Assembly (NCBI GenBank): GCA_946630405.1
Contig: CAMOYW010000055.1
Coordinates: 1-6,578, forward strand
Source of the DNA: an uncultured Clostridia bacterium
GTDB taxonomy: Bacteria > Bacillota > Clostridia > Lachnospirales > CAG-274
Direction of reading: 5' to 3'
Length of the DNA: 6,578 bases
This document shows positions 1-6,578 of this stretch, one piece after another; the stretch's first letter is position 1, and each line of letters starts with the position of its first letter. A program made the position numbers and the translations under genes. The notes under the pieces were generated by a model. That model saw only the letters and a program-made list of their open reading frames with translations, searched no databases and was not told the DNA's origin.

Positions 1-3000
1 TAGCAAGTTCTGCATGTCTTGCGGGTCCCGTTGCGAGAACTTTTTTGAGAAACGGCTATGAAAAGGCAAAAGAAACGGCGCTTAAATACAACGCCTTATT
101 TGGTGAAGGCGATTTTTATCTGGAGCTTCAAGATCATGGAATGGACGAGCAAAAGCAGGTAAATGCCGCATTAATGAGAATGCATAAAGAAACGGGCATT
201 CCCATGATCTGTACTAATGATTCGCATTACATCGATCCGGACGATGCAAGAGCGCATGATGTACTTCTTTGTATCCAAACCGCTACCACTATTTCGGATC
301 CCGAAAGGATGAGATATGAGGGAGGGCAATTCTATTTAAAAAGCCCCGAAGAGATGTATGCACTTTTTCCTTACGCAAAGGAAGCGTGCGAAAACACGGT
401 CAAAATAGCGGAACGCTGCAATGTAACATTTGAATTTAATAATTATAAACTGCCTCGCTTTGATGTGCCGAGTGATTATACAAGCGTAACTTATCTTAAA
501 AAGCTGTGTTTGGACGGCTTAAAAGAAAGATACGGTGAAGATGCGCAAAAGCATATGAAAAGGCTTGAATATGAGCTTGGGATAATCGAAAGCATGGGCT
601 TTGTGGATTATTTCCTGATAGTTTGGGACTTTATAAAGTATGCAAAGGACAGAGATATTCCCGTAGGTCCGGGAAGAGGTTCGGCGGCAGGTTCCATAGT
701 TGCGTATTGCCTGAGAATAACCGATATAGACCCTATTGCTTACGATCTTATTTTTGAGAGATTTTTAAATCCCGAAAGAGTAAGTATGCCCGATATAGAC
801 ATAGATTTTTGCTATGAGAGAAGGCACGAGGTAATAGAATACGTAAATGAAAAATACGGTAAAGATCAGGTTTCTCAGATAATTACATTCGGTACTATGG
901 CGGCAAGAAACGCCATAAGAGATGTGGGCAGAGTGCTTGAGTTCCCCTATGCAGAGGTCGACAAAATTGCCAAAATGGTGCCTATGGAACTGAATATGAC
1001 CATAGAAAAAGCACTTTCCGTAAGCAGTGACCTTAGAAATGCGTATGAAGCAGATCCCAAAGTAAATGAACTGATCAAAACAGCCATGGAGCTTGAGGGT
1101 CTTCCGAGGCATACTTCCACCCATGCCGCAGGCGTGATCATATCCGACAGACCTCTTGTTGATTATGTGCCCCTTGCGCTGAATGTTAAGGATAATTCCG
1201 TAACAACGCAGTATATTATGACCACTTGCGAAGAGCTCGGACTTCTGAAAATGGACTTTCTCGGGCTTCGTACACTTACGGTCATAAAAAACAGTTTTGA
1301 TGAAATAGAAAGAATACATGGTATAAGATATACTCCCGAAACCATTGATTACAATGATAAGGCTGTATATGAACTGATATCTTCGGGGCATACGCTCGGC
1401 GTTTTTCAGCTTGAAAGCGCAGGTATGACTTCCTTTATGAAGGAACTTCGCCCTAACGATATAGAAGAAATAATAGCGGGCATTTCCCTTTATCGCCCGG
1501 GTCCCATGGATTTTATACCGAAATATCTTAAGGGAAAGCGTGACAGAAGCGGTATAACTTATGCCCATGAAAGGCTGAAACCTATCCTTGAAAATACATT
1601 CGGCTGCATCGTCTATCAGGAGCAGGTCATGCAGATAGTGCGTGACCTTGCGGGCTATTCACTCGGAAGAAGTGATATGGTCAGAAAGGCGATGAGTAAG
1701 AAAAAAGCCGATGTTATGGCAAAGGAAAGAGAGATATTCATACATGGTGACGGAAATGTGCCGGGCTGTGTGAAAAACGGTATACCCGAAGATGTTGCAA
1801 ATCATATTTTTGATGAGATGATAGATTTTGCACAGTATGCCTTTAATAAATCTCATGCCGCTTGCTATGCTGTGGTGGCATATCAGACGGCGTGGCTGAA
1901 AACACATTATCCCGTTGAATTTATGGCGGCACTTATTTCAAGTGTTAAGGGAAATACGGATAAAGTTGCCTTATACATAGAGAATTGCCGTGAAATGGGT
2001 ATAAATGTGCTTCCGCCCGATATTAACGAAAGCTTGGGTGATTTCAGCGTTTCAAAAGGGAATATCCGTTACGGCTTGTCTGCCATAAAAAGCGTGGGAT
2101 ACGGTAATATCACCGCCATATTAAATGCAAGAAAGTCTGGAAGATTCTATTCCATGACAGATTTTCTTGACAGACTTGAAAACGGTGTGAATGTAAAATG
2201 TATGGAGTCGCTTATACTTGCAGGCTGCTTTGACGGGCTTGGAGGTACAAGGCTTCAATATATGAATTCCTTCAAGTCGGTAATGGATGCCCTTGTTAAA
2301 TTTAAAAAGAACAAGGTAGACGGTCAAATCAGCCTGTTTGATCTGGGCGGTGAGGAAGAAGAATTTGACAAAGAAGACAAGCTTCCGAATGTCGGTGAGT
2401 ATGAATATAAGGACATGCTTTCAAAGGAAAGATCCGTACTCGGAGTCTACGTAAGCGGACATCCTTTAAGAGTGTACAGCAATCTTCTTAACAGAAAATG
2501 TTCAAACAAAACCATAGATTTTCCCAAAGAAAGTGAAGACTTTTCAAATAAGGAAAAGCTAACGGACGGTGTCAATGTTATAATAGGCGGTATTATTAAT
2601 AAGATCACCGTTAAGTATACAAGGCAAAATGAAAAAATGGCTTTTGTAAATATCGAAGATCTTTACGGTTCCGTGGAGGTTATAGTATTTCCCAAAACAT
2701 ATCGGAATTTCGGCAGTGTTTTGCAAGAAGAAGAGGTCATTCTTGTAGAAGGAAGAACAAGTATCTCAGAAGATAACGGGTCAAAGTTGATAGCGGAGAA
2801 GATCACCACATATTCTCAGCTTGAACAGCTTGAAAAAAGCGTGAAAAGAAACCTAAGCGGAAAGAAGCTTTGGCTTAAGATCGAAGATAATAAGCTTATA
2901 GAAGATATTAAAGAATTTACCGACAGCAGTGACGGAAGTGACAGCGTTATTATTTATAACTCTGTTACGGGTGAGCGACTTACCTGTAATAAGGGAGTTA

Positions 3001-3071
3001 CGGCAAACGAGGCGCTTTTGGAAAAGCTTTCAAATTTACTCGGTGCAGACTGTGTAAAGCTTGTCGGATAA
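1..3071 (+). CDS. dnaE: DNA polymerase III subunit alpha (5'-partial)
   Basis: This is the replicative polymerase subunit that extends DNA from primers at the fork. The frame is open to the left edge (first full codon at 3-5), and the residues before the first internal TTG (45) already match the family (SSACLAG near the PHP start region), so the true start lies outside. Using visible codon numbers, the end of the PHP domain contains ELQDHG and TNDSHY (71-76). The polymerase core follows with GPGRGSAAGS (222-231) and catalytic Asp264 and Asp266 in PDIDIDF. The third, Asp418, is in KMDFLGLRTL; the 154-residue spacing matches E. coli D401 to D555. Later come YQEQVMQI, the NKSHAA/AYQTAWLK block, a helix-hairpin-helix (about 687-726), a clamp-binding QISLFDL (775-781) and an OB-fold (about 857-930). 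There are 1022 visible residues; by E. coli spacing roughly 137 are missing, giving about 1,160 in total. It is the DnaE type rather than PolC, as no exonuclease domain is inserted. No frameshift is seen. Confidence 0.97.
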   Translation, partial: ASSACLAGPVARTFLRNGYEKAKETALKYNALFGEGDFYLELQDHGMDEQKQVNAALMRMHKETGIPMICTNDSHYIDPDDARAHDVLLCIQTATTISDPERMRYEGGQFYLKSPEEMYALFPYAKEACENTVKIAERCNVTFEFNNYKLPRFDVPSDYTSVTYLKKLCLDGLKERYGEDAQKHMKRLEYELGIIESMGFVDYFLIVWDFIKYAKDRDIPVGPGRGSAAGSIVAYCLRITDIDPIAYDLIFERFLNPERVSMPDIDIDFCYERRHEVIEYVNEKYGKDQVSQIITFGTMAARNAIRDVGRVLEFPYAEVDKIAKMVPMELNMTIEKALSVSSDLRNAYEADPKVNELIKTAMELEGLPRHTSTHAAGVIISDRPLVDYVPLALNVKDNSVTTQYIMTTCEELGLLKMDFLGLRTLTVIKNSFDEIERIHGIRYTPETIDYNDKAVYELISSGHTLGVFQLESAGMTSFMKELRPNDIEEIIAGISLYRPGPMDFIPKYLKGKRDRSGITYAHERLKPILENTFGCIVYQEQVMQIVRDLAGYSLGRSDMVRKAMSKKKADVMAKEREIFIHGDGNVPGCVKNGIPEDVANHIFDEMIDFAQYAFNKSHAACYAVVAYQTAWLKTHYPVEFMAALISSVKGNTDKVALYIENCREMGINVLPPDINESLGDFSVSKGNIRYGLSAIKSVGYGNITAILNARKSGRFYSMTDFLDRLENGVNVKCMESLILAGCFDGLGGTRLQYMNSFKSVMDALVKFKKNKVDGQISLFDLGGEEEEFDKEDKLPNVGEYEYKDMLSKERSVLGVYVSGHPLRVYSNLLNRKCSNKTIDFPKESEDFSNKEKLTDGVNVIIGGIINKITVKYTRQNEKMAFVNIEDLYGSVEVIVFPKTYRNFGSVLQEEEVILVEGRTSISEDNGSKLIAEKITTYSQLEQLEKSVKRNLSGKKLWLKIEDNKLIEDIKEFTDSSDGSDSVIIYNSVTGERLTCNKGVTANEALLEKLSNLLGADCVKLVG
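2325..2345 (+). other. Internal beta-clamp binding motif of DnaE
   Basis: The seven codons read QISLFDL, matching the QxxLFDL-type peptide by which polymerase III alpha subunits bind the sliding clamp. It sits where expected, between the helix-hairpin-helix region and the OB-fold, in a charged, probably flexible stretch (lysine-rich before it, Glu/Asp-rich after it). The motif is seen directly; its function is inferred from the family. Confidence 0.85.
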
Positions 3072-3076
3072 GAGGA
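3071..3076 (+). promoter_or_regulatory. Ribosome binding site for ecfA, fixing a TTG start
   Basis: AGAGGA overlaps the last base of the dnaE stop codon and lies 7 bases before TTG at 3084. No ATG or GTG fits in this frame near the beginning of the ATPase domain: the ATG at 3115 is out of frame, and the next in-frame TTG codons fall inside or close to the Walker A strand. The site therefore supports the TTG start. Confidence 0.75.
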
Positions 3077-3083
3077 AAAGCAA

Positions 3084-4835
3084 TTGAATTTTATTTCTTG
3101 TGAGGACGTAGTATATGAATACTACTCTTATGATGAGGAAACGGAAGAAAAAATACCGCTTGTTGCGGTTGACGGAGTAACGCTTGACATCCAAAAAGGT
3201 GAATTTGTTGCCTTGTTGGGAGCAAACGGTTCGGGCAAGTCGACGCTTGCAAAGCTTTTAAATGCACTTAATATCCCCAAATCGGGAGTCGTTACCGTAA
3301 AGGGTCTGTCTTCTTCCGATATTAAAAATACGAGGGAGATCAGAAAATCCGTAGGTATGGTCTTTCAAAATCCCGATAATCAGATAGTTGCAAGTATAGT
3401 TGAAGCAGAAGTGGCTTTCGGTGTGGAAAATTTGGGCATTCCGTCGAAAGAAATAAGAGAAAGAGTGGATAAGTCGCTTGCATCGGTGGAGATGCTTAAA
3501 TTTCTTAAAAGTTCGCCTATGGAGCTTTCGGGAGGACAAAAGCAAAGGATCTCCGTTGCGGGTATTTTGGCAATGAGACCCGAGTGCATTATTTTTGATG
3601 AATCGACAGCTATGCTCGACCCCATAGGCAGAAAAGATGTGCTTGAAAATGCTTTCAAGCTCAATAAAGAGCAGGGAATGACCGTTATACTTATTACGCA
3701 TTATATGGATGAATGTGTCAATGCCGACAGGCTCGTAATAATGAGTAACGGGAAAATAGTCGAGCAGGGCAAGCCGTGCGACCTTTTGACAGATTCCGAA
3801 AGGATGAAGTCTCTGAAACTTGAAGTTACACCTGCTACGGAGCTTGCATATCGCCTTTCATCTTTCGGCATAGATCTGGAGAAAAAAATCCTTACGGTCG
3901 ATGAGCTTTATCAAAACTTGATGAAACTTAACATGGATAAGAGTAAAGCTCCGGTGGTCGATAACAAACGCAGAGAAACGGGCGAAGCAATAATTGAACT
4001 CAAAGATTTGTGCTATGGCTATTCGGGCTCGGACCTTAAAAAGCATGCCGTTCTCGAGCATGTTTCTTTCGATATTAAAAAAGGGGAAATATTGGGTATC
4101 ATAGGGCATACGGGAAGCGGAAAGTCTACTCTTATACAGCATATGAACGCATTGCTTTTTGCCGATGAGGGAGAGGTGCTGTATAAGGGCAAAAATGTTG
4201 CTTCCGATAAAAAAGAGCTTAAAAAAATCAGACAGTCTGTGGGGATGGTATTCCAATATCCCGAAAACCAGCTGTTTGAAAGCAATATTTTTGATGAAGT
4301 TGCGTTTGGCCCCAAAAATATGGGAATAGAAGGAGAAGAGCTTAAGGAAAGGGTATATTCTTCCCTTAAAATGGTGGGTATATCCGATACTATGTGCAAA
4401 AGTTCACCATTCGCTCTTTCAGGCGGTCAAAAAAGAAGGGTGGCAATTGCGGGTGTGCTTGCCATGGATCCCGAAGTTTTGGTGCTTGATGAACCTATGG
4501 CAGGTCTCGACCCATATTCAAGAAAAGAAATACTTTCAAATATTCGTGAGCTTAATGTCAAGCATGGGATAACCATTGTTATTGTTTCTCATTCCATGGA
4601 TGAAATAGCAAGTTTTGCGGACAGGATACTTGTTATGAATGAGGGAAGAGTTGAACGCTTGGGTTATGCAGACGAAGTGTTTTCAAATGCGGGAGAGCTT
4701 AACAAGATAGGGCTTGATGTACCGCAGATGACACAGCTTTTTGACAAACTGAGAGAAAGCGGATATAAACTTCCGAAGGGAGTATATACGGTCGATACGG
4801 CAGAGAAGCTGTTAAAGGAGCTAATCATAAAATGA
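3084..4835 (+). CDS. ecfA1A2: Fused ECF transporter ATPase, EcfA1-EcfA2
   Basis: This 583-residue protein carries two complete ABC ATPase domains that would hydrolyse ATP on the cytoplasmic face and drive an energy-coupling factor vitamin or metal transporter. Half 1 resembles EcfA1: Walker A GANGSGKST (46-54), Q-loop Q95 in FQNPDNQ, signature LSGGQ (148-152), Walker B with Asp172/Glu173 in DESTAMLDP, and switch His206. Half 2 resembles EcfA2: Walker A GHTGSGKST (341-349), Q391 in FQYPENQLF, LSGGQ (445-449), Asp469/Glu470 in DEPMAGLDP, and His503. Both ATP sites look competent. Each half keeps the EcfA C-terminal segment (VTPATELAYRL near 248-258; LDVPQMTQLFDKL near 544-556). They are joined by a short charged linker at about 282-302. 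Family members are usually two separate proteins of about 280 residues. The start is TTG with a good ribosome binding site 12 bases after dnaE. The end overlaps ecfT by ATGA, pointing to one transporter module. The symbol is descriptive. Confidence 0.93.
   Translation: MNFISCEDVVYEYYSYDEETEEKIPLVAVDGVTLDIQKGEFVALLGANGSGKSTLAKLLNALNIPKSGVVTVKGLSSSDIKNTREIRKSVGMVFQNPDNQIVASIVEAEVAFGVENLGIPSKEIRERVDKSLASVEMLKFLKSSPMELSGGQKQRISVAGILAMRPECIIFDESTAMLDPIGRKDVLENAFKLNKEQGMTVILITHYMDECVNADRLVIMSNGKIVEQGKPCDLLTDSERMKSLKLEVTPATELAYRLSSFGIDLEKKILTVDELYQNLMKLNMDKSKAPVVDNKRRETGEAIIELKDLCYGYSGSDLKKHAVLEHVSFDIKKGEILGIIGHTGSGKSTLIQHMNALLFADEGEVLYKGKNVASDKKELKKIRQSVGMVFQYPENQLFESNIFDEVAFGPKNMGIEGEELKERVYSSLKMVGISDTMCKSSPFALSGGQKRRVAIAGVLAMDPEVLVLDEPMAGLDPYSRKEILSNIRELNVKHGITIVIVSHSMDEIASFADRILVMNEGRVERLGYADEVFSNAGELNKIGLDVPQMTQLFDKLRESGYKLPKGVYTVDTAEKLLKELIIK
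4814..4820 (+). promoter_or_regulatory. Ribosome binding site for ecfT
   Basis: AAAGGAG lies inside the last codons of the fused ATPase gene, 11 bases before the ecfT ATG. The spacing is a little long, but together with the ATGA stop/start overlap it suggests ribosomes finishing ecfA re-initiate on ecfT. Confidence 0.65.
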
Positions 4836-5629
4836 ACTTAATATTGGGACAATATTATCCTGCCGAGTCCTTTGTGCATCGCCTCGATCCGAGGACAAAG
4901 ATCAATTCGGTCATATTGTATATTATTGCCGTATTCCTGGCCAATAATATTTTAGGCTATGTAATATGCGGTTTAATGCTTTTGCTTATATTTTATTTAA
5001 GCAAAATACCTTTAAGATTATGTTTAAAAAGCCTAAAAAGCATATTTGTTATAATAATATTTACGGTCATTTTCAATTTGGTGCTGATAAGGACAGGAGA
5101 GGTCTGGTTTGAATTCGGGATCATAAAAATCACCTCCGACGGAGCAAAAACCACGGCAGAGCTGTGTGTAAGACTTATGCTTCTTGTGGTGGGGTCGGGT
5201 TTTCTCACATTTACAACCACACCGCTTAACCTTTGCGACGGCATAGAAAGGCTTATTCGACCGATATGTTTCGGAAAGGTCTCATCTCAGGAAATAGCGA
5301 TGATGATGAGCATTGCTTTAAGGTTTATTCCCACGCTTTCTGACGAACTTAATAAGATACGAAAGGCGCAGATCGCAAGAGGGGCTGATTTTGAAAGCGG
5401 AGGACTTATAAACAGGGCAAAGGCTTTGTTGCCTTTACTGGTGCCTCTTTTTGTTTCATCGTTCAGAAGAGCCGATGAGCTTGCCATGGCTATGGAATCA
5501 AGATGTTACAGTTCGGAAATAAGGCGAAGCAGACTTCACGAACTCAGCTATGGGAAAAAAGATATGTTAGCGTATGCTGTAATGTTGATGTTTACTTTGT
5601 GTGTTTTTGTTTCGAGGTTTGCGATATGA
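4832..5629 (+). CDS. ecfT: ECF transporter transmembrane protein EcfT
   Basis: EcfT is the integral membrane scaffold that links the EcfA ATPases to exchangeable substrate-binding S components. The 265-residue product has the family's usual length. It opens with a short amphipathic stretch including the LDPRTK motif (18-23), where EcfT proteins typically read LDPRxK. Hydrophobic segments follow at roughly 24-57 (probably two passes), 69-88 and 112-130, with a last helix at 244-262. Between these is the cytoplasmic coupling region: RFIPTLSDELNKIRKAQ (164-180), the first Ala-Arg-Gly motif in ARGADF (182-187), and a second arginine motif in AMESRCY (220-226). In the known structures the two arginine motifs dock into the ATPase dimer. 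Here the second reads Ser-Arg-Cys, so the Arg is kept but its neighbours are not Ala and Gly. Overlaps of ATGA with the ATPase gene upstream and truA downstream indicate coupled translation. No S component is encoded beside it, as in group II systems. Confidence 0.94.
   Translation: MNLILGQYYPAESFVHRLDPRTKINSVILYIIAVFLANNILGYVICGLMLLLIFYLSKIPLRLCLKSLKSIFVIIIFTVIFNLVLIRTGEVWFEFGIIKITSDGAKTTAELCVRLMLLVVGSGFLTFTTTPLNLCDGIERLIRPICFGKVSSQEIAMMMSIALRFIPTLSDELNKIRKAQIARGADFESGGLINRAKALLPLLVPLFVSSFRRADELAMAMESRCYSSEIRRSRLHELSYGKKDMLAYAVMLMFTLCVFVSRFAI
5614..5617 (+). promoter_or_regulatory. Ribosome binding site deciding the truA start
   Basis: GAGG is 8 bases before ATG at 5626, within the final codons of ecfT. 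It supports the start that gives a canonical TruA N-terminus over an upstream in-frame ATG at 5503. Confidence 0.65.
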
Positions 5630-6363
5630 GAGTGCTATTGACCGTTAGTTATGACGGCACGGATTATTGCGGCTGGCAGAGGCAAAAAAACGGCATTTCC
5701 GTTCAACAAAAGCTTGAAGAAGCGCTTTCAAAGCTATATACTGAACAGGTAGAGGTCAGAGGCTCATCTCGTACCGACAGCGGAGTCCATGCACTTGGGC
5801 AGGGCGTTCTCGCAGTATTAAAGGATAATATTTCTTGTGATAAAATACCGAGAGCCGTGAACACCTTTTTGCCCAAAACCATCAGAGTAGTGGGAGCGAG
5901 GGAAGTTAAGGAGAGTTTTCATCCTCAGTATTCGGTTATAGATAAAACATACACCTATAAGATACAAAACGCCGATTATCCTAATCCGTTATTGTATAAT
6001 TACAGCTGTTTTGAGCACGTTCCTTTAAATGAGAAATTGATGCGGGAAGGAGCTTCGTACCTTATTGGGGAGCATGATTTTAAGGCTTTTTGTTCTGCCG
6101 ATACGTCCGCAAAGACTACCGTCAGAACTATTTATTCAATAAATATAACAAGAGAAGGAGATATTATCACAATTACGATAAAAGGGTCGGGATTTTTATA
6201 TAATATGGTAAGAATTATAGTGGGTACCCTTATTGAAGTCGGAAAGGGGAAGTATCTCCCGTCATATATCGGAGAAATATTAAACTCCCGAGACAGAAGA
6301 AAAGCGGGGAAAACAGTCATTCCAAACGGGTTGACACTTATGGAGGTAAATTACAATGAATGA
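5626..6363 (+). CDS. truA: tRNA pseudouridine(38-40) synthase TruA
   Basis: TruA isomerises uridine to pseudouridine at positions 38, 39 and 40 of the tRNA anticodon stem in the cytoplasm. The 245-residue product has normal family length. It begins MRVLLTVSYDGTDYCGWQRQ, the standard first strand and FxGWQ-like motif. The catalytic aspartate is Asp51 in SSRTDSGVHALGQ. The conserved KTYTY (107-111) and GSGFLYNMVRIIVG (187-200) blocks follow, and the protein ends with the GL.L..V.Y-type tail. The tail loop is somewhat divergent: GKTVIPNGL, where most members read close to GPTAPxxGL. An in-frame ATG at 5503 would add 41 residues lying inside ecfT in another frame, and these resemble nothing in the family, so I chose 5626. 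Its ATG overlaps the ecfT stop (ATGA), and GAGG precedes it by 8 bases. The ecfT-truA pairing is common in Firmicutes; it appears to reflect operon history rather than shared function. Confidence 0.95.
   Translation: MRVLLTVSYDGTDYCGWQRQKNGISVQQKLEEALSKLYTEQVEVRGSSRTDSGVHALGQGVLAVLKDNISCDKIPRAVNTFLPKTIRVVGAREVKESFHPQYSVIDKTYTYKIQNADYPNPLLYNYSCFEHVPLNEKLMREGASYLIGEHDFKAFCSADTSAKTTVRTIYSINITREGDIITITIKGSGFLYNMVRIIVGTLIEVGKGKYLPSYIGEILNSRDRRKAGKTVIPNGLTLMEVNYNE
6342..6346 (+). promoter_or_regulatory. Ribosome binding site for the right-edge gene
   Basis: GGAGG, the strongest Shine-Dalgarno sequence in the window, lies within the last codons of truA and 9 bases before ATG at 6356. It is the main support that this short partial frame is a real gene. 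Confidence 0.8.
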
Positions 6364-6578
6364 TGAAAATACTAATTTAGGGGCGGTTACGGAAGAAACA
6401 TCCGATGAAAAAACCGATGTAAAAGATGTGGTTGAAGAAATATCCGAGGAAAAAACCGATGCAAAAGATGTAGTTGAAGAAACATCCACATCGGCGGAGT
6501 CCGATGACGTCAAGGAGAAAAAAGGCTGTAAAGGCTGCGTGATAGCCCTTGCGGTGCTTTGTGCCTTGCTTGCCGTTG
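6356..6578 (+). CDS. Unrecognised membrane protein with acidic repeat tail (3'-partial)
   Basis: I do not recognise this gene. The 74 complete codons visible run open off the right edge. The first 52 or so residues are dominated by Glu, Asp, Thr, Ser, Val and Lys, are strongly acidic, and contain a 14-residue tandem repeat (EETSDEKTDVKDVV, then EEISEEKTDAKDVV, then EETS). A basic patch (KEKKGCKGC) precedes a hydrophobic run, VIALAVLCALLAV, cut by the edge. That pattern fits a single-pass or multi-pass membrane protein with a disordered, acidic N-terminal tail in the cytoplasm, lysines staying inside. It is not a signal peptide at the extreme N-terminus, because more than 50 polar residues come first. 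The reality of the gene is supported by GGAGG 9 bases before the ATG and by the 8-base overlap with truA, in keeping with the tight packing of its neighbours. The function depends on the part not seen; cell-envelope enzymes and proteases are among many possibilities. Confidence 0.8.
   Translation, partial: MNDENTNLGAVTEETSDEKTDVKDVVEEISEEKTDAKDVVEETSTSAESDDVKEKKGCKGCVIALAVLCALLAV
6392..6487 (+). repeat. In-frame 42-bp tandem repeat, 2.3 copies
   Basis: Unit 1 is 6392-6433, unit 2 is 6434-6475, and a third start (12 bases, identical to unit 1's first 12) is 6476-6487. The two full units differ at 4 of 42 positions (codons ACA/ATA, GAT/GAG, GTA/GCA and GTG/GTA); three of these change the residue (Thr/Ile, Asp/Glu, Val/Ala). 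The unit length is a multiple of three, so copies can be gained or lost without breaking the frame. Each unit encodes 14 mostly acidic residues. Confidence 0.9.

Noticed and set aside
45..47. TTG as the start of dnaE
   Set aside because: The frame is open to the left edge and the upstream residues continue the conserved PHP sequence. There is also no ribosome binding site, so this is just the first start-like codon inside a truncated gene.
765..1568. A 267-codon open frame on the - strand inside dnaE
   Set aside because: It lies wholly antisense to the conserved polymerase core, including the catalytic motifs. Its translation is rich in Cys, His, Tyr and Phe with no recognisable domain, as expected from a shadow of coding DNA.
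3072..3083. A terminator or promoter between dnaE and ecfA
   Set aside because: Only 12 bases separate the genes and they are taken up by the ribosome binding site; there is no inverted repeat or T-run.
3258..4399. Several - strand open frames of 94-147 codons opposite the fused ATPase gene
   Set aside because: They overlap one another and run antisense to Walker and signature motifs, with no ribosome binding sites or domains; they are shadows.
5503..5625. An upstream ATG extending TruA by 41 residues
   Set aside because: The extra residues overlap ecfT in another frame, have no family likeness and have no suitable ribosome binding site. The ATG at 5626 gives the canonical N-terminus.
6280..6513. 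A 77-codon - strand frame with Ser/Val/Phe-rich repeats
   Set aside because: Its repeats are simply the complement of the acidic tandem repeat on the + strand, where the frame has a strong ribosome binding site and a sensible protein layout.
1..6578. Mobile element, CRISPR array, RNA gene or an undescribed system
   Set aside because: The window is almost fully occupied by housekeeping and transporter genes with consistent codon character. I saw no terminal inverted repeats, spacer arrays, tRNA-like folds or accessory gene cluster.

Overview
The window is a compact, single-direction stretch of a low-to-moderate G+C bacterial chromosome. I infer a member of the Firmicutes, most likely class Clostridia and possibly Lachnospiraceae or a relative. 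The reasons are the A/T-leaning codon choice with many ATA and AGA codons, strong GGAGG-type ribosome binding sites, a DnaE1-type polymerase with PHP and OB domains, and an ecfA-ecfT-truA gene string typical of Firmicutes. Species cannot be named from this sequence alone. TGA is used as an ordinary stop codon.

Layout, all on the + strand. Positions 1-3071 hold the 3' six-sevenths or so of dnaE, the replicative DNA polymerase III alpha subunit, whose start lies left of the window. After only 12 bases comes one 583-codon gene (3084-4835) in which the two ATPases of an energy-coupling factor (ECF) vitamin transporter, EcfA1 and EcfA2, are fused into one polypeptide. It overlaps ecfT (4832-5629), the transmembrane coupling subunit, by ATGA. 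ecfT in turn overlaps truA (5626-6363), a tRNA pseudouridine synthase, by ATGA. The last gene (6356 to the right edge) overlaps truA by 8 bases and encodes an unrecognised protein with an acidic, tandemly repeated N-terminal tail followed by the start of a membrane segment.

There is essentially no non-coding DNA: the only gap is the 12 bases between dnaE and ecfA. I see no room for a terminator or a dedicated promoter between genes, so the five genes probably share transcription, with coupled translation in the last four. EcfAA plus EcfT would form the energising module of a group II ECF transporter. No substrate-binding S component is encoded here, so its partners must lie elsewhere in the genome. 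DnaE and TruA are housekeeping enzymes with no evident functional tie to the transporter.

I found no mobile element, RNA gene, CRISPR array or evidence of a new defence or metabolic system. The points worth a second look are the EcfA1-EcfA2 fusion, the unusual neighbourhood (ecf-truA attached to dnaE rather than to ribosomal protein genes), and the repeat-bearing membrane protein at the right edge.
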